NCBI RefSeq assembly: GCF_014280965.1
Contig: NZ_JACODZ010000001.1
Location: 496,001 to 560,000, forward strand
Reading direction: 5' to 3'
Origin: Echinicola salinicaeni
Lineage (GTDB): Bacteria > Bacteroidota > Bacteroidia > Cytophagales > Cyclobacteriaceae
DNA length: 64,000 nt
Shown here: positions 17,210-24,248 of the stretch, piece by piece
Layout of the letters: each line of letters opens with the position of its first letter
How positions within the stretch are numbered: position 1 is the stretch's first letter
Position numbers and translations under genes: made by a program
Notes under the pieces: model-generated
Database searches by the model: none
Told to the model about the DNA's origin: nothing
The model's input: the letters and a program-made list of their open reading frames with translations, nothing else

Positions 17210-17535
17210 GGTTCATTTATGGGGTGGACAGTGATGGGACCAACGGTTTCTTTGTCAGCGGTGCGCAATAAAAGTCCAAAGTAATCGGATTCATCAATCT
17301 GGTATTGACGGGCTTGGAGCTTTAAGTTTACACCTTCGGAAAGCATATTGAAAAAGAAAGGAAATAGGTGTTCTGATCGATAATCTTTTTGGCTTTTGGG
17401 CAAAGTAAGGCTAAGCGCAGGTTTTTGGGGATCATCAAACCAGGTCTGGTCATATGAAAAGGTGTACTTTTCAGGGCCTTCTTTGGCTAGCCAGCCTACC
17501 AATTCTCCGTTTCTTAATACCTTGGCCCTTTTCAT
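17206..17535 (-). CDS. hipS: HipS-like protein (HipA N-terminal subdomain)
   Basis: This 109-residue protein corresponds to the N-subdomain 1 of HipA, which is encoded separately in HipBST systems. It begins KRAKVLRNGELVGWLAKEG and contains LSLTLPKSQKDY followed by LFPFFFNMLSEG, the family hallmark. In the E. coli HipBST system the equivalent HipS, not HipB, neutralises the kinase. It overlaps both neighbours by 4 bp, giving a tightly coupled B-S-T order on the minus strand. Confidence 0.85.
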   Translation of the reverse strand: MKRAKVLRNGELVGWLAKEGPEKYTFSYDQTWFDDPQKPALSLTLPKSQKDYRSEHLFPFFFNMLSEGVNLKLQARQYQIDESDYFGLLLRTADKETVGPITVHPINEP

Positions 17536-17747
17536 CGATCAGTTACTTTTTTGACAGCTATTGAAATTTCCAGTCCCAGGATATTGGCAATTTTGTTCAA
17601 GACCCTTACCGAAGGGTTTGCCTCACCTCTTTCGATTTTGTAGAGGGTGTTGATGCTGATTTGGGCCATTTCCGCTAGATCTGGTTGGGTTATGTCCAAC
17701 ATTTTGCGACGCTCCCTAATGCTATTTCCTATCTCATTAATTGTCAT
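17532..17747 (-). CDS. hipB: HipB-like XRE antitoxin / DNA-binding autoregulator
   Basis: This 71-residue protein is a single XRE helix-turn-helix: IRERRKMLDITQPDLAEMAQ (9-28) then ISINTLYKIERGEANPS, the recognition helix and loop. It is the first gene of the three-gene operon and is expected to repress it together with the kinase. Its start codon lies inside the palindrome CATTATAATG (17745-17754), and two longer palindromes follow upstream, which are likely operators. Confidence 0.87.
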   Translation of the reverse strand: MTINEIGNSIRERRKMLDITQPDLAEMAQISINTLYKIERGEANPSVRVLNKIANILGLEISIAVKKVTDR

Positions 17748-17880
17748 TATAATGTGATTTTTGACAAAAATAGCAAAAAGTCAATTACAAATCAATATAA
17801 ATCACATTATAGTGTGAAAATGGATGTGAGCCTTAATGATTTTAAGGGATAGGTTAGTTTTTTTCATAGTATAATATGAA
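17745..17880 (-). promoter_or_regulatory. Operator/promoter region of the HipBST operon
   Basis: Three dyads occur in 136 bases: CATTATAATG over the hipB start (17745-17754), TCACA-TTATAG-TGTGA (17802-17817) and TTCATA-GTATAA-TATGAA (17863-17880). The last two are also present in the distal repeat (15319-15334, 15380-15397). Repeated dyads upstream of an autoregulated antitoxin are the expected operator layout; binding is not shown. Confidence 0.6.
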
Positions 17881-17972
17881 AAAGCATTGTGCGTTTTGAT
17901 AATTGTCGATTGATAATTTCAATTAAGAAAGGGGGTATTTCTACTTATCCTTACTTCTCACATAAATCAAAT
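17789..17972 (-). repeat. Direct repeat DR1 bracketing the HipBST cassette, proximal copy
   Basis: The partner of 15307-15490. It contains the hip operators and the last codons of the 216-residue gene. Together the two copies bracket dinB, hipT, hipS and hipB. Confidence 0.75.
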
Positions 17973-18591
17973 GGCAAGCATCCAAAACCAGATGAAATAC
18001 CATATCATAAAAATAATGGTCGCTTTTGAGTTCATAAGAAGGCTTTAAGTCCCCTAATGTGCAAAGACTCCAATCGTTCAAAACAGACAACAGTTTTTTA
18101 GGTTTCGGATTGATAAAAAGCATCTTTAGGTTAAGGATTGGATCCAAGGAATCTTTTGGGTCAGTCGAATAAGGTAAATAGGGCAGGATATGGGAAAGCT
18201 TTCTGCTCTTTTTTAAAACTGCCTTGGGGACAAGATTGGATTTTGCGATGGTCTTCACCTTCAAGTGTGGGTGGTTTTCCTGTGAAATCAGAAAGGCCGC
18301 TTCAATCAGCTTGGCGAAATCCTGCTTAAAAGTAAATGCATGGCCTACAGACTCCCAATAAGTAACCAGTCCCCCATGGATTATTTTGATGGATAAGGCT
18401 CCCAAAGCTGCCCTGGCTTCAGGTAAGGCATATTTTTGGGTAAAAAAATGTGTAAAAAAGGCTGATAAATCTTCTTTTTCGGATTGGGACAGGAGTGAGG
18501 GGATGTAGATCTCCTCATCTGAGGCAAAGACTTGATCGGCAATAATGGTCCGACTATTATTGCCTGTATTGAAATTATTGATCACTAGCAT
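17941..18591 (-). CDS. Hypothetical protein, 216 residues, family not recognised
   Basis: This protein has no signal peptide or clear membrane segment. It is mixed alpha/beta with lysine- and leucine-rich stretches (VPKAVLKKSRKLSHILPYLP) and a C-terminal hydrophobic, acid-containing segment (YFYDMVFHLVLDACHLIYV). The start follows a normal A-rich leader, and codon use looks like that of its neighbours, so I take it as real. I cannot assign a family. Its 3' end is duplicated beyond the hip cassette, and it lies on the same strand directly upstream of hipB, 193 bp away. Confidence 0.6.
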   Translation of the reverse strand: MLVINNFNTGNNSRTIIADQVFASDEEIYIPSLLSQSEKEDLSAFFTHFFTQKYALPEARAALGALSIKIIHGGLVTYWESVGHAFTFKQDFAKLIEAAFLISQENHPHLKVKTIAKSNLVPKAVLKKSRKLSHILPYLPYSTDPKDSLDPILNLKMLFINPKPKKLLSVLNDWSLCTLGDLKPSYELKSDHYFYDMVFHLVLDACHLIYVRSKDK

Positions 18592-18750
18592 AGCTTAAAA
18601 GTTTTGATGAAACATGGGGGGAAGTTCATCTATTTCAATATGCTAGAAAATTCGCCAGAAGAATATCTTATGACATGCCAGTGGGGTAGCGGTCATTTTT
18701 TTATTCGTATCCGCAATGGTGCACGGAACCATACAATTTAAGGTTATAGT

Positions 18751-18815
18751 TCTTTGTTCTTTTATTCAGGTATTGTTTTGTTCTTGATGGTCTTCATGAA
18801 TGCTTCGCATTTCCA
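18751..18815 (+). repeat. R3 repeat, longest copy
   Basis: This copy joins the two modules seen separately at 14661-14689 (TTTATTCAGG...TTCTTGATG) and at 381-402 (TTCATGAATGCTTCGCATTT). Confidence 0.6.
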
Positions 18816-19243
18816 TTGACGAAAAGAACCAAACCTCGCCTACCGTGAGGCAGGAATCTAGGCCATGGAGCCTCCCGCCACGGGCGGGCAAGATATTCAA
18901 ATTGAGTGAATTCGTTTGGGGCAATAATCATTTTTTCTCAATTTGATTTTGTGCCATTTGCCGTAGGCTAAAAATGAGCGGATCTCGCTCGTTCACTTCG
19001 CGAGCTAACTCATTTTCTATACGCCTCCATCAACTGTCTCAAAACCGAATGCTCCAAAGGCCGAATAACGGGATTTCGATGGATATTTCGTGCTCCCCTA
19101 GCCGTAGAATAGACGTTGGCCTGGGTGTATGTCTGTGACTACACCCTAATATCCCTTTAAATTTGCAATTCAGTGATTTAAAGATATGGCTTTCGTAGTA
19201 CCTTTGTTTTGAAAAAGCCAATTACAAATTGGTAGAGATAGAA

Positions 19244-19266
19244 GGGTGTAATTGCAAATTACACCC
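19244..19266. repeat. Perfect 10 bp inverted repeat
   Basis: GGGTGTAATT-GCA-AATTACACCC. A related GGGTGTA / TACACCC pair lies about 110 bp to the left (~19118-19146), so the region has several nested dyads with the same core. Confidence 0.6.
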
Positions 19267-19333
19267 AGCCTGGGATTCCAAAGAAGAAAAGTAAGAAATG
19301 TAAAAAGGATTAGAAGAATAGGTTTAAACTAGT

Positions 19334-19801
19334 CTAATAAGTAAGGGAAGTCCAATCTACAATATAGACATAATAAGAACCATTGTATTCTTTAATCAAA
19401 TGTAGTTTCAATACACGATGATCCAGTGGAGGGATTAATTTCCTTTTTTCGGTTTTCTCTATCTGTTCAGACCTTTTGTTTATTTCCAAACTTTCTATTT
19501 CATATAAATTTTTAACGTTGGTGAATTCAATCTCGTCGTATTCATCTTCACTGATTTCCATTCCTTGTGTTTTCGATGGGGCTAAACTGAAAAGGTCTTT
19601 CCCATTTTTAAAAACGGTTTTATTGTTTATTGTATCCTTTGTCCATCCATGATCAGGATTATAAAATAAATACAAATTTATTTTAGGATATGATTTACCA
19701 CCTTTAACCAATTGATATGTATCAGGGACACTTGATTGAGCATGTACGTTATTAATTGCAATTGTCGTGAGCAGTATTAGCAGATTTAGTATTAATTTCA
19801 T
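19334..19801 (-). CDS. Hypothetical exported protein
   Basis: This 155-residue protein has a clear signal peptide (LILNLLILLTTIAI, cleavage after VHAQ at ~22). The mature part is rich in aspartate, lysine and tyrosine and appears beta-strand rich (KINLYLFYNPDHGW, YNGSYYVYIVDWTSLTY). No cysteines suggest disulfides and no family is recognised. It is probably periplasmic or outer-membrane-facing. It stands alone in the accessory stretch. Confidence 0.65.
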   Translation of the reverse strand: MKLILNLLILLTTIAINNVHAQSSVPDTYQLVKGGKSYPKINLYLFYNPDHGWTKDTINNKTVFKNGKDLFSLAPSKTQGMEISEDEYDEIEFTNVKNLYEIESLEINKRSEQIEKTEKRKLIPPLDHRVLKLHLIKEYNGSYYVYIVDWTSLTY

Positions 19802-19877
19802 GATTGTAATATTTTATTGACATAAACTCTCCCCGCTGAAGGTGCTAGAAAATTCTTTAAGAGGATAATTTATTCTA

Positions 19878-19964
19878 TTAAAAAGCATGTTGTGACTCCA
19901 ATTCAAAGGAGGCTGGATTGTATTCTTGTAGAGATTCATAGATTACGTTTTTATTTTCAGTCAT
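19878..19964 (-). CDS. Very short ORF, 28 residues, uncertain
   Basis: ATG at 19964 opens MTENKNVIYESLQEYNPASF, ending in ELESQHAF and a stop. An A-rich leader (AAATATTTAAACAAAA) resembles Bacteroidota start sites. There is no known family. It could be a small peptide gene or chance. Confidence 0.25.
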   Translation of the reverse strand: MTENKNVIYESLQEYNPASFELESQHAF

Positions 19965-20080
19965 TTTTGTTTAAATATTTAGCTGAAAATTGTTTTGCCA
20001 AAAAGTATTAATTGCAATAAGTCGTTGCCCTAAGACTAAAAAATATTTAAGTTTCTCATACCTTTAAAAAAGATTTCAGA

Positions 20081-20422
20081 TTAATTTTTAATTTCAATGT
20101 TAGTTAAAATAATGACCTGTCCAGCAATGTCTTCGTTATCTTGACTTTCCAAAAGATACCCATCAAAAATTACATTTAGTCCCTCCTGCTGAAATGATTC
20201 GTCTAGATTACATGGAAATAAGGTTGTCATTATTTGATGTTCAGAAACTAATTCCACATCATTTATTACATAAGAATCGTGAAAGGTTATAACTCCTGAA
20301 ACTTGAGATATATTATCAATTACTTTCAAATTCTGATACTCGGCACAATCTTTATATACGTCTGGATTTTCTTCTTTACAAGAAAAAATAACCGATAAAA
20401 TGAGGAATAAATACGGTTTCAT
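20081..20422 (-). CDS. Small lipoprotein
   Basis: This 113-residue protein has a short signal and a lipobox VIFSC (Cys15) followed by KEEN, acidic residues that in Bacteroidota favour export of the lipoprotein to the cell surface. The remainder alternates strand-like segments (VSGVITFHDSY, GLNVIFDGYLL) and contains two further cysteines (26 and ~71). The family is not recognised. It may be a NigD-like or OB-fold-like surface lipoprotein; this is a guess. Confidence 0.65.
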   Translation of the reverse strand: MKPYLFLILSVIFSCKEENPDVYKDCAEYQNLKVIDNISQVSGVITFHDSYVINDVELVSEHQIMTTLFPCNLDESFQQEGLNVIFDGYLLESQDNEDIAGQVIILTNIEIKN

Positions 20423-21112
20423 GATAAAAATCGTTTATTAAATTCAAACAAATACCTACAAAATTTAAAAACATTGTCACAAAAAAGCAAAAATTAGATT
20501 TTTTTCTTTGTAATAAACTTTTAGCTGTTGAATATTATGGTTTTTCTATTTGAGACTGTCCTGGTTTTATCCATCACAAATTCTTATGCCTCTTAATTAG
20601 ATTTTAAGAATTAAATGCTTAATAAAACAAACCTAGATCTTGATTGCAGCTAAAAAAGTTGTTAGCAAAATAAGAGCTGGAAGCGTGTGCTAGCCACAAT
20701 AAAAACGGTATCATACTTCAGGGTTTAAATTGTTCATGATATTCCATTGAAAATAATTGATTAAGGGATGGCAACAGATAATCTTATAGTTCATTCAGTA
20801 TTTCCTTGTAGCCTTGGGCAACACTTTCAGCAATATGTTTGGATTCGGAAGTATTATTGTAAACTTTATTCTTTATCTGTAAGGGCCTTTAAAATGGCAT
20901 TTAGGGTATCGGCCTTTTCTTGATCATCCATTTCAATTAGGAAAGTTTCAGTAAAACTAATTTTATAGACTTGTATTTGTAATTCGATTATTTTGATTTA
21001 CTATGCATTTACATTGATCTATATCTATATAAACCTCCTGATGAGCAAAGGTTAAAAACCAATTAATCAACCAGGTGAGAAGATAATCCAACTTCACTGG
21101 GCTGGACCCTAT
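20423..21112. other. Intergenic region with a decayed small gene
   Basis: There is no intact gene in 690 bases. The only coding-like content is the broken reading frame at 20784-20997 on the minus strand. Confidence 0.6.
20784..20997 (-). pseudogene. Frameshifted small gene remnant
   Basis: On the minus strand a frame reads IQVYKISFTETFLIEMDDQE, continues as KADTLNAILKALTDKE and then stops. Moving one base earlier in the A-run just before the stop gives a coherent continuation, KVYNNTSESKHIAESVAQGY, then KEILNEL and a stop at 20786-20784. The C-terminal part has the look of small antitoxin or regulator tails (ESVAQGYKE). A second shift would be needed to join the ATG at ~21004. It is probably a decayed 70-75-residue gene. 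Confidence 0.4.
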
Positions 21113-21529
21113 TTATTTGTTAATCAACTTCTCCAACCTAGCGATCATTTCATCTTTTTCTTTCAGCATTCGCTCATATAATGCCATTTTATCTTCGTGG
21201 AGCTGCTTTAACTCGGTAATAGGATTAAAATTGAAGGTGCTGTTAGGATTTCCAACGCACGCATTATCACCAAATGTGTTAGATATAATATTCACCGCCT
21301 GCTCCTCATCAAAGTTCTGGATGGCCTCGACCGGAATATGAAGGATTTCTGCAACCTGCTTTAGAATATTTTCCTCTATGCTTTCTTTTTGCTCTAGTAG
21401 GCTGATTTTCTTTTGGGACCAGTCTTCACCCAATTCGTGGGCCAAGGCATCCTGCTTGATGCCTAGCATTTCCCTAAAGCGTTTGATATTTCTTCCTTGA
21501 TGGATATTTCGTGCAGCTGAATTTGTCAT
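21113..21529 (-). CDS. XRE-family regulator with C-terminal coiled coil
   Basis: This 138-residue protein has an N-terminal helix-turn-helix: NIKRFREMLGIKQDALAHEL (14-33) followed by WSQKKISLLEQKESI. A middle segment IPVEAIQNFDEEQAVNII follows. The last ~35 residues (ELKQLHEDKMALYERMLKEK then DEMIARLEKLINK) form a predicted coiled coil, probably for dimerisation. The type is frequent in Bacteroidota accessory DNA. It has no partner gene alongside, and its targets are unknown. Confidence 0.83.
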   Translation of the reverse strand: MTNSAARNIHQGRNIKRFREMLGIKQDALAHELGEDWSQKKISLLEQKESIEENILKQVAEILHIPVEAIQNFDEEQAVNIISNTFGDNACVGNPNSTFNFNPITELKQLHEDKMALYERMLKEKDEMIARLEKLINK

Positions 21530-22031
21530 AAGTCTTGGCTATTAAAAAACTAAAAGACAAGTTAAGGAAATTGGAGGAATTTGGGAAATGGTTTTTATAA
21601 ATGGTTGGAAAAGCTGTTTTCTTATGATTTATAGGATTTTCTGAAATTGATTTATTGGTATAATTTCACCCTAATAAGCTGTTCATACTTTGTTACTTTT
21701 TTGCTGCAGGTCAAAAAAGTAACCCAAAAACCCCGCCGCTATGCATCTATTGAGCTAAAATTAAAGCCAGCCCACATGCAGGCAAACTCCTCCTGATATA
21801 TAGCCTACCACCATTTTGATCTCCATTGCGTCAAACATGCCTGCCTTTTTGCTTACCCTCTTCTTTAATTTCTTAACGCTCAATATATGCAAGGCGGATC
21901 ATCTATCTATACATCTGAGTAATTCCCTTCAGATTTTAGCAAGGTGATTTTCTAATTCATTTAGAGCCAAAAAGGAATTAAGGAATAAGATATTCCTGTA
22001 GGAATAGTTTAGAAAAGGCAGTTTCAGGAAA
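21530..22031. other. Intergenic region containing R1 copy 2
   Basis: There is no gene. The R1 repeat fills 21688-21900 and the rest is AT-rich sequence leading to the next XRE gene. Confidence 0.65.
21688..21900 (-). repeat. Dispersed repeat R1, copy 2 (inverted)
   Basis: The reverse complement of the 568-821 element. The hairpin GTTACTTTTTTG / CAAAAAAGTAAC is again at the same end (21692-21723). Copy 1 has an additional GC-rich insert that this one lacks. Confidence 0.75.
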
Positions 22032-22457
22032 TTGATTTATAGTAATGATCCTTTCCTAAATAATGTAGATATGAGTGATCCAAGCCAATTTAAAGAAGCA
22101 CTCCTTGATAATCAATCAATAGGACATAATATGATGACCTTTAGAAAACTGAGGAGTCTGAAGGCCATGGAGCTCGCTTTTCATTTAGGAATCAGCGAGG
22201 CGGCTTATACCAAATATGAACGTGGAGAAACTAAAATTACCGTAGAGTTGATAAAAAGGTATGCTGATTATGTGCAGGTTGATCCCATTTATATTTTGAC
22301 CATTAGGCCAGGGCAACTGATTGAGTATTTTTATGAACTGGAAAAAAGGAAAGTTCAAATGGATGGCTGCCAGTTTGATGCCTTAATCGAAATACTCCGC
22401 CAACTCAAAGACAGCAATGATGCCTTAAAAAGCCTGATAAAGGAGGCTATTGTTTAA
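22032..22457 (+). CDS. XRE-family regulator
   Basis: This protein is 141 residues if translation starts at the TTG at 22032; an ATG at 22071 would give 128 and keeps the whole domain. The helix-turn-helix is FRKLRSLKAMELAFHLGISE (37-56), then AAYTKYERGETKITVELIKR. The tail is helical. The gene slightly overlaps or abuts the next one, and the two probably form a regulator-partner pair. Confidence 0.8.
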   Translation: MIYSNDPFLNNVDMSDPSQFKEALLDNQSIGHNMMTFRKLRSLKAMELAFHLGISEAAYTKYERGETKITVELIKRYADYVQVDPIYILTIRPGQLIEYFYELEKRKVQMDGCQFDALIEILRQLKDSNDALKSLIKEAIV

Positions 22458-22473
22458 ACTTAATCAAAGCATT

Positions 22474-22779
22474 ATGATCAATATTCAAAAAGACGAGCTT
22501 ATCATAGAATTGATCCGCCAAGACCTTAAGCATAATCAGTTGATTAAAGGTTTGGATAATATTGACCTGGATGCCGGCCTTCGCCATCATCTGGGTATTA
22601 TGGATTTGGTTAAGCGGCTGATGGAAGTGCCAGCGCATTTGGAGAATGATTTTTTAGATACTTATATGGCCTTTATGGATAGATGCCTGGATTATCCTAT
22701 TACTAGTTTGGGTGAAGAGTTGATAGAGTTGGCGGAGGAGTGTTATAAGGGGTTATGGCAATCCCTAAATAGGGTTTGA
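22474..22779 (+). CDS. Hypothetical helical protein paired with the XRE regulator
   Basis: I chose the ATG at 22474 (101 residues). A TTG at 22450 inside the upstream gene is preceded by AAAGGAGG and would add eight residues. The protein is almost wholly helical and acidic, with no known domain. The end LGEELIELAEECYKGLWQSL is amphipathic. Position directly after an XRE gene suggests a cognate partner, possibly toxin-antitoxin-like or a conserved regulator accessory; not demonstrated. Confidence 0.65.
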   Translation: MINIQKDELIIELIRQDLKHNQLIKGLDNIDLDAGLRHHLGIMDLVKRLMEVPAHLENDFLDTYMAFMDRCLDYPITSLGEELIELAEECYKGLWQSLNRV

Positions 22780-22949
22780 AAACTCCTTTTATTATATTTC
22801 AGTTCCCTATACAACCTCCTAGGAATAATATCATCATCATTTCTATCCTCTATTTATGATTTTACACTGAGGGTTTAGTTTTTATGAAAGTTTAAAGTCT
22901 GAAAAAGTGGGTTCCTAATAAGTTTCGCTATTGGGAAAAGATTTCCTTT

Positions 22950-22962
22950 TGCAGAGGAGGAG
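22950..22962 (+). repeat. Short duplicate of the tRNA-Ser 3' end
   Basis: TGCAGAGGAGGAG here equals 23076-23088, the acceptor 3' end of the tRNA-Ser gene plus two flanking bases. The two are 126 bp apart. Confidence 0.5.
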
Positions 22963-22978
22963 AGGACCGAGAGTTAAG

Positions 22979-22999
22979 AAACAGTCCGGTGGACTGTTT
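22979..22999. repeat. Inverted repeat AAACAGTCC / GGACTGTTT
   Basis: A perfect 9 bp dyad with a GGT loop, followed by a second GC-rich dyad (GGGGC...GCCCC, 23015-23039 region). It lies between the tRNA-Ser gene and its 3'-end duplicate. Confidence 0.6.
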
Positions 23000-23045
23000 T
23001 AGCGAGGGGCCAGAATGTAGGGCTGCCCCGAAGACTCCAAACGAA

Positions 23046-23072
23046 AAAAGCTAGGCATAAAGCCTAGCTTTT
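23046..23072 (-). terminator. Terminator of tRNA-Ser
   Basis: AAAAGCTAGGC-ATAAA-GCCTAGCTTTT is a perfect stem with A/T flanks. On the minus strand it is followed by TTT, 6 bp after the tRNA. Confidence 0.8.
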
Positions 23073-23077
23073 AAGTG

Positions 23078-23162
23078 CAGAGGAGGAGGGATTCGAACCC
23101 CCGGTACCTCGCGGTACAACGGTTTTCAAGACCGCCGCATTCGACCACTCTGCCACTCCTCT
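23078..23162 (-). tRNA. tRNA-Ser (anticodon TGA)
   Basis: This 85-nt gene has a 7 bp acceptor stem AGAGGAG / CTCCTCT and discriminator G. The anticodon loop reads CTTGAAA, giving TGA. A long variable arm (TACCGCGAGGTA) and the T loop TTCGAAT are typical of class II tRNA-Ser. The CCA end is not encoded. Confidence 0.95.
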
Positions 23163-23295
23163 GGGTCTGATGCGTATTATTTGAAGACGTTTATGTTTGT
23201 CTTACGGTTTGCAAAGGTACTACTAAGTTTGATATGTACAATACTTTGCTAAATAAAATTTATATAAAAATCTTAACTTACTGATTGCTTGGGGA

Positions 23296-24234
23296 CTAAA
23301 TTTTGGGCAAATGTTTGCGCTGGGCGGCCTTGTCCAAGCTGACATTGATTTCAAAACAGATCAATATAATATACGAGGTAATCAGCAGCCAAAGCATCAA
23401 AGCAATCATGGTACCAATGGATCCGTAGAGCTTATTATAGGAAGCGAAGTTGATCAGGTAATAGGAGAACAAGAAAAAACCTAAAGTAATCAGCAATCCT
23501 GCAGTAAGGGATCCTATGGAGAAGAAATGCCATTTGTCATGTACCGCTGGGGCAATCCTAAAGATAAAGGCTGTTGCAGACATAAAGAGGATCAGCAATA
23601 CAGTAAATCTCAGTGTGGCGACCAGTAAATAAAGTATATTATTGGAGACCACGCCATACTCTGTCAACAGGGTCAGCATCTTATTGCCGAATATCATGAC
23701 CAATACAGCTACACAAATATCCAAAACCAGGAATACGATGATGCCCACTGCGATGGCGCGGGTTTGGAAAAAGCTCCTGTTCTCCTTGGTGCGATAGCAG
23801 GCATTAAAGGCGCTCATGAGTGAGGCCACGCCATTGGTGGCCAAGTATAGGGCTAGAAAGAACCCAAAGGAAAGCATACCTTGTCTAGGCCTGCTGATGA
23901 TATCCAGGATGGTGGCTTCTGTTCCCTCGTATAAGGGGCCGGGCATGACCTCTTTGATGAAGATTAGGATGTTTTCCGGGGTAAGCTCAGGAAAGAATAT
24001 CTCAATAAAGGGCAATAGGTTCAACAGGAATAGCATCAAAGGAAATAATGCTACCGTAAAGTTGAATGCTACAGCATTTGCCCTGTCATCAATTTCATCC
24101 TTATGGAGCTGGTGGATAAATATCCTTCCGACATCATAAAGGTTCTGATCTGGATTTTTGAGGTGAATCCTGCGCAGTTTTTGAGCTTGCTTATCCAGTT
24201 GCTGTAAAAGGCTATGCACTTTCTTTTTGACCAT
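23296..24234 (-). CDS. YihY/BrkB-family inner-membrane protein
   Basis: This 312-residue membrane protein has six hydrophobic segments between about 45 and 300 and the family signature FIHQLHKDEIDDRANAVAFN near the first helix. YihY proteins were once called RNase BN; a transport or lipid-related role is now thought more likely, but the function is unsettled. It is the last gene of a three-gene minus-strand unit after mltG and a thioesterase (14 bp gap). Confidence 0.88.
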   Translation of the reverse strand: MVKKKVHSLLQQLDKQAQKLRRIHLKNPDQNLYDVGRIFIHQLHKDEIDDRANAVAFNFTVALFPLMLFLLNLLPFIEIFFPELTPENILIFIKEVMPGPLYEGTEATILDIISRPRQGMLSFGFFLALYLATNGVASLMSAFNACYRTKENRSFFQTRAIAVGIIVFLVLDICVAVLVMIFGNKMLTLLTEYGVVSNNILYLLVATLRFTVLLILFMSATAFIFRIAPAVHDKWHFFSIGSLTAGLLITLGFFLFSYYLINFASYNKLYGSIGTMIALMLWLLITSYIILICFEINVSLDKAAQRKHLPKI

Positions 24235-24248
24235 CAGTGCTTATTTTT

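Larger units (their letters stand above)
18592..19333. other. Repeat-rich intergenic region
   Basis: There is no credible gene. It contains a degenerate M1-like end (TATCCGCAATGGTGCAC at ~18708), the fullest R3 copy (18751-18815), GC-rich palindromes (CCTCGCCTACCGTGAGGCAGG, 18833-18853; CCCGCCACGGGCGGG, 18882-18896), and a perfect dyad at 19244-19266. The 60-codon frame on the minus strand at 19039-19221 has no recognisable features and lies within repeat-like sequence. Confidence 0.65.

Noticed and set aside
17206-17535. The split HipA might be a frameshifted gene
   Set aside because: Both junctions are clean 4 bp ATG/TGA-type overlaps, both proteins have intact family hallmarks, and the B-S-T order is a known natural arrangement.
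18708-18728. A fifth M1 element end
   Set aside because: It has only one end-like stretch with several mismatches, and no partner end was found within 200 bp.
19039-19221. 60-residue open frame on the minus strand
   Set aside because: It lies in repeat-like DNA near nested dyads, lacks a good leader, and no known family or signal is seen.
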